From Purshia tridentata (taxonomy: Eukaryota > Streptophyta > Magnoliopsida > Rosales > Rosaceae): a stretch of 64,000 nucleotides of DNA. The position numbers were made by a program, and so were the translations under genes. The notes beneath the pieces are model-generated. The model worked only from the letters and a program-made list of their open reading frames with translations. It ran no database searches and had not been told where the DNA came from. Shown here one piece after another: positions 47,726 to 57,812 of this stretch. Each line of letters starts with the position of its first letter. Position 1 is the first letter of the stretch. The DNA lies in assembly GCA_003254885.1 (NCBI GenBank), contig QANT01002001.1, forward strand, positions 49,615-113,614, read 5' to 3'.

Positions 47726-48782
47726 GAAGTCAAAATTGAGTTCCCAGTTTCTGAATGACTTGCCCCGATTGTACAGTGTATAATAATTTGTTTGTACAGC
47801 TATTCTTTGATTGGAGGATGTGGGACGGTGGTGGAACTTGTATGTAATTAGGTATAACTTGTATTAATTGCATTTCTGTCATTTAAAGAATGATGAAATG
47901 TGCGTCGTTGTTATCTCTTGTTCAATGTGTTGTGGAGGACCTCAAGTGTTTGTTGCAGTGATAATTAAATTAATGGCGATTATTTTACACGATTCATTCA
48001 TTACTTGCTAGAATAGAATATAAAATCATTGTTACCTTACCTCACATCTTAACATGGATCCACATCCCCACTTTGGGAAACGTGATTAACCTTTAATTAG
48101 TAATAGTGGTTAACTAAAGTTTCTTAACTTAATATATTAGATATGGAGATTCTGAGCTCAAATCCATTAAATTGTAACATTTTGTTTCTTTGTGGTATAC
48201 ATGAGGAGAGTGCGGTAGAATAAAGAATCTTATTTTAGAGGTTTCTAGATCTAAAGCATTTCGCTGTTGTAATGACTTTTTAAGTACTTTATTAGTTTTA
48301 TTGTGAACACGTTTGGTAGTTCTTGGATCACTAGATGAATTTCTTTACATACCGTGGGCAGTAGGTGTGCAGCGGTTCAACGATCAACGTCAGGACAAAG
48401 CCGGCAAGACTCGCAGGTCAAAGATAGGTGCTTGTGGAAATTGAAGCCCCTCTCCACTGTCGTAGCCGAAAAAAAGATCAACCTTTTCATATGCAGTTAC
48501 GTAATGTCATTGATAAGAGAATTTAAGATCACCTTCTCTCACTTTGTCTTCTCTCTCGGTCTACCTCAACATTCTAAAAAAAATTGATATTTTTTGATTA
48601 AAAAATAATTTTTTAATCCAATAATTAAAATGGTTGAACATGTCCATCTAATGGTTATAGATATCCGTGTCTGTACCATATGGACCTCTATATGTGTGGC
48701 ACAAATCATAATATAAGATCCTTGAGAATCCCAATTTCTTCACTTCCAGGGCATAAATGTGGACACTTCTGGCTAGAAGAAG

Positions 48783-48797
48783 CCCCCCCCCCCCCCC
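48783..48797. repeat. Poly-C tract, 15 nt
   Basis: Uninterrupted C run in an otherwise AT-rich spacer, about 260 bp upstream of the receptor kinase start. Confidence 0.9.
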
Positions 48798-48988
48798 AGC
48801 ACCTCATAAAAATCCACAATCTGTGCAATGTCGATGACTCCAAACCACATGACCCATTAGATTGATTTTTTTCAACAAACAACGCATTAACATCTCTGAC
48901 TCAGTCCAATGACTTCTTTTTTCTTTTTGGTAAGAGGGAGTGAATGACTTCTTTTCTTCTCCTGGTAGTTGACTCGTAGTTGTATTTG

Positions 48989-48997
48989 TATATATAT
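48989..48997 (+). promoter_or_regulatory. TATA box of the first S-domain receptor kinase
   Basis: TATATATAT, about 60 bp before ATG 49058, in the expected place for a short leader. Confidence 0.55.
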
Positions 48998-49057
48998 GCA
49001 GAGGTCCCTATGTGTGTTCTTCACTGATATATTGGACTTCTGAACCAAACCTCAAAA

Positions 49058-51526
49058 ATGAGGTACCACTGGCAATACCAAACTGTTTCTACTCCAAATG
49101 TTCCTTGTTTTCTTATTTTCTCAGTCATCACTATATCTCTCTACTGTTCTGCAACCGCAAAAACCCAGAATAGTTTGGAAAGAGGCTCTTCTCTCTCAGT
49201 GGAAGATGACTCAGACTTTCTCACCTCCCCAGACAAGTCTTTCACTTGTGGGTTCTATGGGGTGGACACAAATGCCTACTGGTTCTCAATATGGTTCACA
49301 TATTCCACAAACCGAACCGTTGTTTGGATGGCTAACAGAGACAGACCCGTCAATAGCCTTGGCTCCAGAGTCTCACTGGGTCGAGATGGGTCCATGGTCT
49401 TGACCGATGTGGATGGCACAGCTGTCTGGAAGAGCAGCACCAACTCCACCAGTACTGGTGCTGAAAGGGCAGAGCTTTTGGATTCTGGCAACCTTGTTTT
49501 GAAGGATCCACATGGTAAAATTCTGTGGCAAAGCTTTGATTTTCCCACCGACACTCTTCTCCCTAACCAACCCTTTACAAAGAGCAAGAAGCTGACATCT
49601 ACTTTGGGAAGGGGGAATTTTGGTACTGGCTATTTTAGTTTTTATTTTGATAATGATAATGTTTTGAGGATGATGTATGATGGTCCTGACATTTCAAGCT
49701 TGTATTGGCCTGATCCTGATAACACTGTATTTCAAAGTGGTAGAACAAACTACAACAGCAGCAGAATTGCTGTTTTAGATGACATGGGCAGTTTTTTGTC
49801 CAGTGATGAATTGCAATTCAGTGCTTCTGACATGGGTGTGGGGGTGAAAAGGCGGTTGACAATGGATTATGATGGAAATCTAAGGCTTTACAGTCTCAAC
49901 AGTTTGAAAGGATCGTGGGAGATCACCTGGGAAGCTCTCATAGAGCCTTGTAAGGTGCATGGGATTTGTGGGAGAAATGGGATTTGTATTTATACACCAC
50001 AGCCCAAATGCTCATGCCCTTCTGGCTATGAGGTAGCTGACACAAGTAACTGGAACAAGGGTTGCAAGCCAAAGTTCAAGCACACATGCTCACAGTCCCT
50101 GCAGCAGGTGAAATTCTTGCAGATTCCACAAGTAGATTTCTATGGATTTGATCTCAATTATAGTGAACGCATTTCATTTGACAATTGCACAAAACTCTGC
50201 TTGGAGGATTGCCGTTGTGAAGCATTTAGCTATAGGCTATCAGAAGCCAGATGTTTCACAAAAAGTGCTCTTTTCAATGGGTATAGGTCTCCAAATTTCC
50301 CAGGCAGTATATACTTAAGATATCCTCTGAGTGTGGTTACATCACTACCCACCACCAGTCTCAATGCTTCTAATACATGCAGGACCAATGCGGCCAAGGT
50401 TGTAATAGGTTCTCCTTCAATGTATGACAATACCAGTAAAAGGGTAAGATGGGTGTATCTGTATTGGTTTGCTTCTGCAGTTGGGGGAGTTGAAATTCTT
50501 TTCATAGTTTCAGGTTGGTGGTTGCTTTTCAGAAGACATGGTGCAGAAGCTCCCATGGACGATGGATATCGTGTAATTTCAAATCAATTTAGAATGTTTC
50601 GATATGCTGAGCTCAAGAAGGCAACCATAAACTTCAAGGAAGAGCTGGGAAGAGGGGCTTCTGGTGTTGTTTATAAGGGTGTTCTGGGAGATGAAAGAGT
50701 GATAGCTGTCAAGAAACTGGCAGATATATATCAAGGGGAAGATGTATTTTGGGCAGAAGTGAGCACAATTGGAAAAATCAATCACATGAACCTAGTGAGA
50801 ATATGGGGATTCTGTTCACAAGATAAACACAGACTCCTGGTCTCTGAGTATGTTAAAAATGGGTCATTGGACAAGCACTTGTTCCCCCCAAATTTTCTTG
50901 GATGGAAAGAGAGGTTTAAAGTTGCAATAGGAGTAGCAAAGGGTCTAGCCTATCTTCACCATGAGTGTCTAGAATGGGTTATCCATTGTGATGTGAAGCC
51001 TGAAAATATACTCCTAGACAGTAATTTTGAGCCAAAGATTGCAGATTTTGGGCTAGCTAAGTTAACTCAGAGAGGCAACCGCAGTTCAATGTTCTCTCAA
51101 ATTCGAGGAACAAAAGGGTATATGGCCCCAGAGTGGGCTTTAAACCTTCCAATCACTGGGAAAGTGGATGTTTATAGTTATGGAGTGGTGATTCTGGAGA
51201 TAGTGAAGGGCATTCGACTTTCAAATTGGGCGGTGGAGGATAGTGGGGAGCAAGAAGCAGAGCTGACCAGGTTTGTGAGGGTAGCAAAAATGAAAATTCA
51301 ATGTGGGGGAGATCAATGGATAGAGGATATGTTGGATCCAAGATTGGAAGGGCAGTTCAATAGGGACCAAGCAGCAAAGATGGTTAAGATTGGTATTGCT
51401 TGTGTGGAGGAAGACAGTACCAAAAGACCAACAATGGATTCAGTATTAACAAGCCTACTAGAATGTGAAGATGAACCATCTTATTTCCATCCTCCAAAGT
51501 CCAAACAAGAAGTAACTGCGTTTTAG
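49058..51526 (+). CDS. G-type lectin S-domain receptor-like Ser/Thr kinase (ZmPK1-like), copy 1
   Basis: Intronless, 822 residues, full length for the family. Order: signal peptide (about 1-35), bulb-type mannose-lectin domain (about 45-165, with VVWMANRDRPV and LLDSGNLVL), S-locus glycoprotein part (about 200-320), EGF-like Cys cluster ([20 protein letters not shown]), PAN/apple Cys domain (about 345-425), transmembrane helix (about 465-490) and kinase (about 525-800). The kinase has Gly loop GRGASG, VIAVKKL, the catalytic loop HCDVKPEN and DFGLAK. Cys instead of Arg before the catalytic Asp makes it a non-RD kinase, a class linked to pattern-recognition immune receptors. It probably perceives a ligand at the plasma membrane; the ligand is unknown. 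Tandem with the gene at 53057. Confidence 0.95.
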   Translation: MRYHWQYQTVSTPNVPCFLIFSVITISLYCSATAKTQNSLERGSSLSVEDDSDFLTSPDKSFTCGFYGVDTNAYWFSIWFTYSTNRTVVWMANRDRPVNSLGSRVSLGRDGSMVLTDVDGTAVWKSSTNSTSTGAERAELLDSGNLVLKDPHGKILWQSFDFPTDTLLPNQPFTKSKKLTSTLGRGNFGTGYFSFYFDNDNVLRMMYDGPDISSLYWPDPDNTVFQSGRTNYNSSRIAVLDDMGSFLSSDELQFSASDMGVGVKRRLTMDYDGNLRLYSLNSLKGSWEITWEALIEPCKVHGICGRNGICIYTPQPKCSCPSGYEVADTSNWNKGCKPKFKHTCSQSLQQVKFLQIPQVDFYGFDLNYSERISFDNCTKLCLEDCRCEAFSYRLSEARCFTKSALFNGYRSPNFPGSIYLRYPLSVVTSLPTTSLNASNTCRTNAAKVVIGSPSMYDNTSKRVRWVYLYWFASAVGGVEILFIVSGWWLLFRRHGAEAPMDDGYRVISNQFRMFRYAELKKATINFKEELGRGASGVVYKGVLGDERVIAVKKLADIYQGEDVFWAEVSTIGKINHMNLVRIWGFCSQDKHRLLVSEYVKNGSLDKHLFPPNFLGWKERFKVAIGVAKGLAYLHHECLEWVIHCDVKPENILLDSNFEPKIADFGLAKLTQRGNRSSMFSQIRGTKGYMAPEWALNLPITGKVDVYSYGVVILEIVKGIRLSNWAVEDSGEQEAELTRFVRVAKMKIQCGGDQWIEDMLDPRLEGQFNRDQAAKMVKIGIACVEEDSTKRPTMDSVLTSLLECEDEPSYFHPPKSKQEVTAF

Positions 51527-53056
51527 GCTTTTAGCTGTAGATGTCCTTTCTTGGTTTGGTTGTAGCTATTAGCTCTACTGTTGCTTATTCCAAAAGTTTA
51601 CTGCATTGTGTAATATTTACAATTGACTGATGATATACAAGCAATTTTTTTCTGTCTTAGATGTACGAAGATTCCGCTCTTTTTTTGACAAGAGCACCCA
51701 CAGCAGGTTTAAGTTTAACAGGCCATGGTTTGGTTAAAGGTAAAAAGCCATGAGTTTATTCAAATTAATAGTCCTATAGTGAAGGAAAAAGAAAAACAAA
51801 ACAAAACAGATATGGGAGAAGATGCTTGCCTAAAGAAAGCCATTATAAATCCTTTTGATTACATCAGGTAATAATCTATGACTGCATTCCATCATGTTCA
51901 TATCTTTATATTTGTGCTAGAAAAAGATTATCAATTAAAGTTGTAATAACCAGGTTTTTAATTTATATCTCCCTAATGTGTGAGATGAGACGCACAATAA
52001 CAAATATGGGCTTTTCAATTTTGGTTTCTAAACTTTAGTAATTGTCTCAGTTGGATACTCAAACTATGATTTGTCCTAATTTCATATCTAAATTATTTAT
52101 TTTGTTCCAATTTACTTCCTTCAAATAATATTAACACAATGACATATGTTAGTACAGTCTCAGTTAGGGTCTATTTATTTCATTCACAACCCAAACTCGA
52201 GTTTCACATTCCTCTGTCACGACACCCACTTTAAGCCCTCTGTTCATCGTTTTGTTATTTTAAAATTTGGTTTACTCTGGAATCTGGATTCTTGTTTAAC
52301 AATCTTGGTTTTGGTGGCTGGATTAAAAAGAAAAGAGTGGTTTGACTGGCGGTTGTGGTAGCTTCTAATTTGGCTTCTTCTTAGAATAACGATCCTAAAG
52401 ACCAACTATGGTTTCAGTCGCAAACTTGAACTTGAACTGCATCTGTTATTCTATTTTTCTGAAAAGTAAGTTGCGTGTGTGTGACTTGTGCATGCATGTT
52501 CTGTACATTTTCCTTCTGTCCAAACATCAAGTGTCCAAGTTGCAGTTTATAAGTTGATTAAATTGGGTATCAATTCAACTATTATATATAGAACTTGCGC
52601 AACTTCCGCCAGATTGAAAAAGAGACTGGGTTGAGAATGAAAGCCTATAAATGAATTATATCAGGTCTTCAAAACCACTAGACACGGGACCTAAATTCTT
52701 ATTAAAAATATGGAATGACTGAAAATGGGTATATTATTGCTTCCCTCACATTTTTTTATATTTCCATTTTCAAAGGCAGTCGTGCGACTGAGTCATTGAA
52801 TCTCAATGATTGGTAATAATCCATGGAAATAAAAATAATAAGGCATTCTAAAAAGAAGAAAAGTCTTAGTTTGATCTAGCTCCAAGGTATTTGATCTAAA
52901 ATGTTAAAACTTTGAGGAAGGTTCTGTGTAATAGTCAAACAAAAACATTGAAGAAGATTCTGAATAATTTCATTTCCTTGGCATGAAGACAACCTTATAG
53001 TCCAGATTGGCGCAAGGGCATCTTCAGACAGACCTAAAGCATTTTTCAAAACCACG
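51527..53056. other. Spacer between the two receptor kinases
   Basis: 3' UTR of the first kinase, then AT-rich non-coding sequence and the promoter of the second. No gene or clear repeat seen. Confidence 0.55.
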
Positions 53057-55456
53057 ATGGAAATTCCAGGATTTCTCTTTCTTTTTCTTTTTGCAGCCAC
53101 TTTGGCTTGGAGTCGAGCACAGTTACCGGGATTGCAAAGCTTAAGGCAGGGGAGCTCCTTGAGAATTGGAGAAGAGGGCGACTTCTTAGTTTCACCAAAT
53201 GGAACTTTTTCAAGTGGATTTTACGAGGTTGGCACCAATGCCTCTTGTTATTCAATATGGTTCACCAATTCTGTTAATAAAACAGTTGTCTGGATGGCTA
53301 ACAGAGATAGGCCTGTTAGTGTCAGAGGTTCCAGGCTAACTTTCCACAGAAATGGCAATCTGATCTTGACTGATGGGGTTGGTTCAACTGTATGGTCAAC
53401 CAACACTTTCTCTAATGCAGGCACTGAGGCTAAGCTTCTTGAAACGGGAAATTTGGTGCTGATCAACCAGGCAAAGAGGGTCATCTGGCAGAGTTTTGAT
53501 TTCCCCACAGATACACTTCTACCATCACAGAGACTTGTCAAGAACACAACCTTGGTGTCCATGAGAAGTCAAAGTACATACTTATCTGGATTCTATAACT
53601 TCAAATTCGATGATAATAATGTCTTGTTTCTCGTCTACAATGGCCCTCTACTTTCGAGTGTTTATTGGCCGACTACAGACTCAACTGTTTTCATTAATGG
53701 CAGAACACCTTACAATAGCTCTAGAGTAGCTGTTTTGAATGAGGTTGGAAGATTTTTATCGAGTGACCTATTGGAGTTCAATGCATCTGATTCTGGGATT
53801 GGTCCAAAGCGCCGGTTAACAATGGATTATGATGGTATCTTGAGATTGTACAGTCTAAATGAATCAACTGGGCTTTGGGGAGTCTCATGGTTGCCTGATG
53901 GTGTTGATGCTTGCCTGGTTCAAGGCTTGTGTGGTGAATATGGTGTTTGCACTTACAAACCACAACCTACTTGCACTTGCCCTTCTGGTTTCTCCCTAAC
54001 CGATCCTTCAGACTGGTCCAAAGGCTGCTCACCTCCCTTCAATTTCACTGCTGATACAAACAAGTTGGACTTCATGCAGCTTCCTTACACAGATTACTAT
54101 GGATATGACTTGGAGACCTATAAGTCTGGAATTTCTTTTGAAGAATGCAGAAATTCATGCCTAAAAGATTCAAAATGCAAAGGATTTGGATATGCACTGG
54201 ACGGAAGAGGACAATGCTTCCCCAAAAGTCTTCTCCTTAATGGATTTCATAAGCCGAATATTCTCAGCATCATGTATATTAAGATCCCAAAAGGTTTTTA
54301 TCTGAGCCATCCTGAAGCCCCAAGGAAGCTAGAAACATATAATTTAAACTGTTCAGCGGCAAAAGTTGCCGTTAAAAGTAGTAGTGATCCTGAAGTGGAA
54401 AAGAGCAATAAAAACCGGTACATGGACTACCTGATTGGATTTGTAAGTTCCTTTGCGGTAATTGAAGCATTCTGCATTGGTTTGACATGGTGGTATGTGT
54501 TCCGAAAGCAGGATCATGAGGACTTTGCAAATATGGGTTACATGGCTTTAGCCCTGGTATTCAAACGTTTCACCTATGCAGAACTAAAAAGAGCCACCGA
54601 CAACTTCAATCAAGAAGCAGGAAAAGGGGGATTTGGAACTGTCTATAAAGGGGATCTGGATGATGGAAGAGTTGTAGCTGTGAAGAGGCTAGAAGGTGTC
54701 TTGCAAGGAGATGCAGAATTTTGGGCAGAGGTGAGTGTGATAGGGAATATCAATCACCGGAACTTGGTTAAAATGTGGGGTTTCTGTGCTGAGAATGAGC
54801 ATAAGCTGCTGGTGTATGAGTACCTGCAGAATGGTTCCTTGGATAGAATCTTGTTCTCAGGTCTGGAATTGAGATTGGAGCAGAGATATAATATTGCATT
54901 AGGCACTGCAAAGGGCTTGTTATATTTACATGAGGAGTGCCTGGAATGGGTACTTCATTGTGATGTAAAGCCTGAAAACATACTATTAGATGACCTTCTT
55001 GAACCTAAGGTGGCAGACTTTGGAATGTCAAAGCTATTCAAAGATATCCATGGCATCAAAGACATGCATGGCACGGGATTTTCGAGGGCGCGGGGCACCA
55101 GAGGTTATATGGCTCCAGAGTGGATGATGAACCTGAAAATTGACGCAAAGGCAGATGTCTACAGCTATGGGATTGTTTTGTTGGAACTGCTGAGTGGAAA
55201 GAGTGCTTCCATTCTTCTTTCAGCTGCTGCACAACAGTACAATGAATGCAACCAATTGGTACAATGTGTGACTGAAAAGATCAGAATAGAAGGGATTGAG
55301 GAAGTAATTGATCCTAGACTACACCACGAGCATGAAATCAATAAGAATAAGCTTGAAAGATTGATGAAAGTTGCCCTCTTGTGTGTACAAGAAGATCGCA
55401 CTGCAAGGCCTGCCATGAGTAAGGTTGTGGAACTCCTACTTGAAAAAGATGAGTAA
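53057..55456 (+). CDS. G-type lectin S-domain receptor-like Ser/Thr kinase (ZmPK1-like), copy 2
   Basis: Intronless, 799 residues. It has the same domain order as the gene at 49058: signal peptide (MEIPGFLFLFLFAATLAWS, about 1-21), bulb lectin (VVWMANRDRPV, LLETGNLVL), S-locus glycoprotein part, EGF-like Cys cluster (CGEYGVCTYKPQPTC), PAN domain, transmembrane helix (about 455-480, DYLIGFVSSFAVIEAFCIGL) and kinase. The kinase has GKGGFG, VVAVKRL, HCDVKPEN and DFGMSK. Again the Arg before the catalytic Asp is Cys, so it is non-RD. The extracellular regions of the two genes have diverged more than the kinases, as expected for receptors under changing ligand pressure. A short third copy remains downstream (56215). 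All key kinase residues are present, so it should be active. Confidence 0.95.
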   Translation: MEIPGFLFLFLFAATLAWSRAQLPGLQSLRQGSSLRIGEEGDFLVSPNGTFSSGFYEVGTNASCYSIWFTNSVNKTVVWMANRDRPVSVRGSRLTFHRNGNLILTDGVGSTVWSTNTFSNAGTEAKLLETGNLVLINQAKRVIWQSFDFPTDTLLPSQRLVKNTTLVSMRSQSTYLSGFYNFKFDDNNVLFLVYNGPLLSSVYWPTTDSTVFINGRTPYNSSRVAVLNEVGRFLSSDLLEFNASDSGIGPKRRLTMDYDGILRLYSLNESTGLWGVSWLPDGVDACLVQGLCGEYGVCTYKPQPTCTCPSGFSLTDPSDWSKGCSPPFNFTADTNKLDFMQLPYTDYYGYDLETYKSGISFEECRNSCLKDSKCKGFGYALDGRGQCFPKSLLLNGFHKPNILSIMYIKIPKGFYLSHPEAPRKLETYNLNCSAAKVAVKSSSDPEVEKSNKNRYMDYLIGFVSSFAVIEAFCIGLTWWYVFRKQDHEDFANMGYMALALVFKRFTYAELKRATDNFNQEAGKGGFGTVYKGDLDDGRVVAVKRLEGVLQGDAEFWAEVSVIGNINHRNLVKMWGFCAENEHKLLVYEYLQNGSLDRILFSGLELRLEQRYNIALGTAKGLLYLHEECLEWVLHCDVKPENILLDDLLEPKVADFGMSKLFKDIHGIKDMHGTGFSRARGTRGYMAPEWMMNLKIDAKADVYSYGIVLLELLSGKSASILLSAAAQQYNECNQLVQCVTEKIRIEGIEEVIDPRLHHEHEINKNKLERLMKVALLCVQEDRTARPAMSKVVELLLEKDE

Positions 55457-57812
55457 ATGCCTAGATGAACACCAGGATAAAACTAGAAGCTAATGTGTAG
55501 TAGATAATATGTAATTTATGCAGCTTCTAAATTCAAACAAAATGTAATCAGTAATTCCTGCATTTCAGCTGAACAAAAATGTGGTTCCAACAAGAAGTTT
55601 AAAAGTTTTCGTGTAGTATAGATCAGATGGATTGGTAGTGTTATTGGGTTATTAGTGTCATTTCATTACATGTACATCCCTTAGTTATTATTACTCAGTT
55701 ATAATAAAAAAATTGCGCCAATTACAGTTGCATGCGCCTATTGTTTGACTGAGAGCCGACTTGTATTAACAGCCTTTTGTTCAAAAGGCCTTCATTTGGC
55801 CTTTAAAAGTACCTCAAATTTTAGATTTTTATCTGTTTTATTAGCTTAATATTGAATATCAAGCAGGAAGAAAGAAGAGCAAACGAAGCCACTTCAACAG
55901 ACATATAAGACATCCCAGTAGCTTCGGGCGACCTCTGATGGCCTGGTTCACCGTGAGCAAGCAAAGGCGTTTGTGGTGTTTGCAGAACATGAGTTGGTCT
56001 TTTTCTGTTTTTGCAGAACATGAGTATGGCTGAATTTGATTCAACTATAACACATTCTCGTATTAAAGTAATTGTGAATTTGTTGGATTGATAATTCATG
56101 AGTCTTTAGTAATGATATCATTATTAATTGATAATTTGTTGGTTAAATCAGATTAGTAGTTCATTAGCTGATATAATCTGTGTGTCTCTATCTCCCTGTG
56201 TGTCTCTCTGTGTGTGTGCTGAGAATGATCATGAGCTGGTGGTGTATGAGTATATGGAGAATGGGTCCTTGGATAAAATCCTTTTCTCAGGTTCAGATAT
56301 GAGACTAGCATTTCATCTGAACAAGTGCTTTTCCTTGTACTATAGTCTAAAGATGTGATAAATAAATTGTTGCCTATTCTTTTTCTTTGTTTAAGAACTT
56401 AAAAGAAAATAATAAATTATAGACTATAAATAACAAAACTGGGAATTGCAAAACGTGGAATTTGAATGACAGGACAGTAACAAGACAACAAAACCTTTGA
56501 TCACGTGTCTTAATTTTTTTCTGGGTAGAAATTAGAATGAATCCTCATTAATCCAAAGCGAAAAACACAGCCTAAAAATATACTATATCTTTAACATCAG
56601 AATGGAAAGTCTGCTCCCAAATCTTTAATATGCAATTGTCCCTTCCCAATTTAGGAATCATACCTCCTACTGAATTAGCTTCTCCATATATATATGCCTA
56701 AAATAAACCTTTTGAAAAGAGTTTATATAATAAGATATTAGTCATCCTCTCCATAGGCACTCAGCACTCTTTTAAAATAATATCCATGACAAGTTTAGAA
56801 TCTCATTCAATTTGAACCGACTAAATTCTTAATTTAGAATCTATTTTAATCTCGCATACAACTTATATAGCTAAAATTGATGCAATTTAAATATTTTGAA
56901 TGTTAGCTTCTAAAAGTCACTTTCTTGAATTACGACAAATAAAAGCTGTTGATACAACATTGTGTGAGATCACATAAATCAAAATTTAAGTATTTTTTAA
57001 TTTTACAAATTTTCTTTTTATTTAGGTATCTTTTAATTTAGAACCAAACTAATTAATACCTCACAAGTTTTCTTTTTATTGATATGATTGTATCTCACAA
57101 GTTAGCATAATCCTAGATTGCCACACACATTTTCCATGTGTGAAAAAGATGAAAATCCAGTGAGAGATTTTCATACACCTGTTACACTAAGAAAAAACGA
57201 AATGATGAGAGACGAGAGAGATATACTGTATACTGTATACACTGTCCGTGAAGTTTCACTCTTTCACCAAAAGAGAAACTTAAAGAGAGAGAAAAAAAAA
57301 AAAACCTCAACGTCGTGTTTTCGCATCTCCGCCTCCCTCAGTCACTCCCTCTCTTACTCCCCAACATATTCCAGCAATCATTTCAGAATCGAATACCAAA
57401 AGCCTCACCGCACTTTACTTCAACTCTCTCGGCAGCCATCCAAACAAGCTACCTTTCACTTACTTCTCCTCATCTACCCTCTCACTTTCCTCCGTTTTCC
57501 CGCACAAGCATCTCTCGCCTCAGAGTTCACCCGCTGTAACCATACTTTATCTGCAAAAGGTATGAACTTCACAAGAGTTGTACTTACTTCTCATTCTTTA
57601 GTTCAGTGATACTGATTACTTTGATTAGTGCTTCATCTTCTCTAGAGTTATGGTTTTAATCAGTTTCGACTACATGTGTAAATTTATTTAGTATTTGATT
57701 TGATTGCATGGCTTGCTAAGGGATTTGTGCTAGTGGCAATTGCGTAATAATTTGTCGACTTCTCTGAGCTTTTATTATCTACTGAGAAATTTTTGAGATC
57801 TTGAAAGGCAAT
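55457..57812. other. Spacer between the receptor kinases and the RETICULATA-related gene
   Basis: Holds the kinase relic at 56215-56325 and otherwise AT-rich sequence. At 57310-57559 lies a CT/CA-rich segment that is probably a 5' UTR exon of the next gene. It ends with a good donor (AAAAG/GTATGA, 57559/57560), and an acceptor lies just before ATG 57813. Confidence 0.5.
56215..56325 (+). pseudogene. Relic of a third S-domain receptor kinase
   Basis: 56215-56307 encodes 31 residues close to the start of the kinase C-lobe hinge in the gene at 53057 (CAENDHELVVYEYMENG here, CAENEHKLLVYEYLQNG there). The next bases, GCATTTCATCTGAACAAG (56308-56325), match the 3' UTR of that gene (55560-55577) at 16 of 18 positions. 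A duplicated copy thus seems to have lost everything from the C-lobe to the 3' UTR. Upstream homology ends in a TGTGTCTCT-rich tract. No promoter or start; not functional. Confidence 0.8.

Larger units (their letters stand above)
47726..49057. other. Spacer between ATG1 and the first receptor kinase
   Basis: ATG1 3' UTR, then non-coding sequence. A run of 15 C lies at 48783-48797. TATATATAT at about 48989-48997 is a likely TATA box, about 60 bp upstream of the receptor kinase ATG. Confidence 0.55.

Noticed and set aside
57118-57609. 163-codon ORF before the RETICULATA-related gene
   Set aside because: Overlaps the probable 5' UTR exon and its donor site; CT/CA-rich with no conserved domain.
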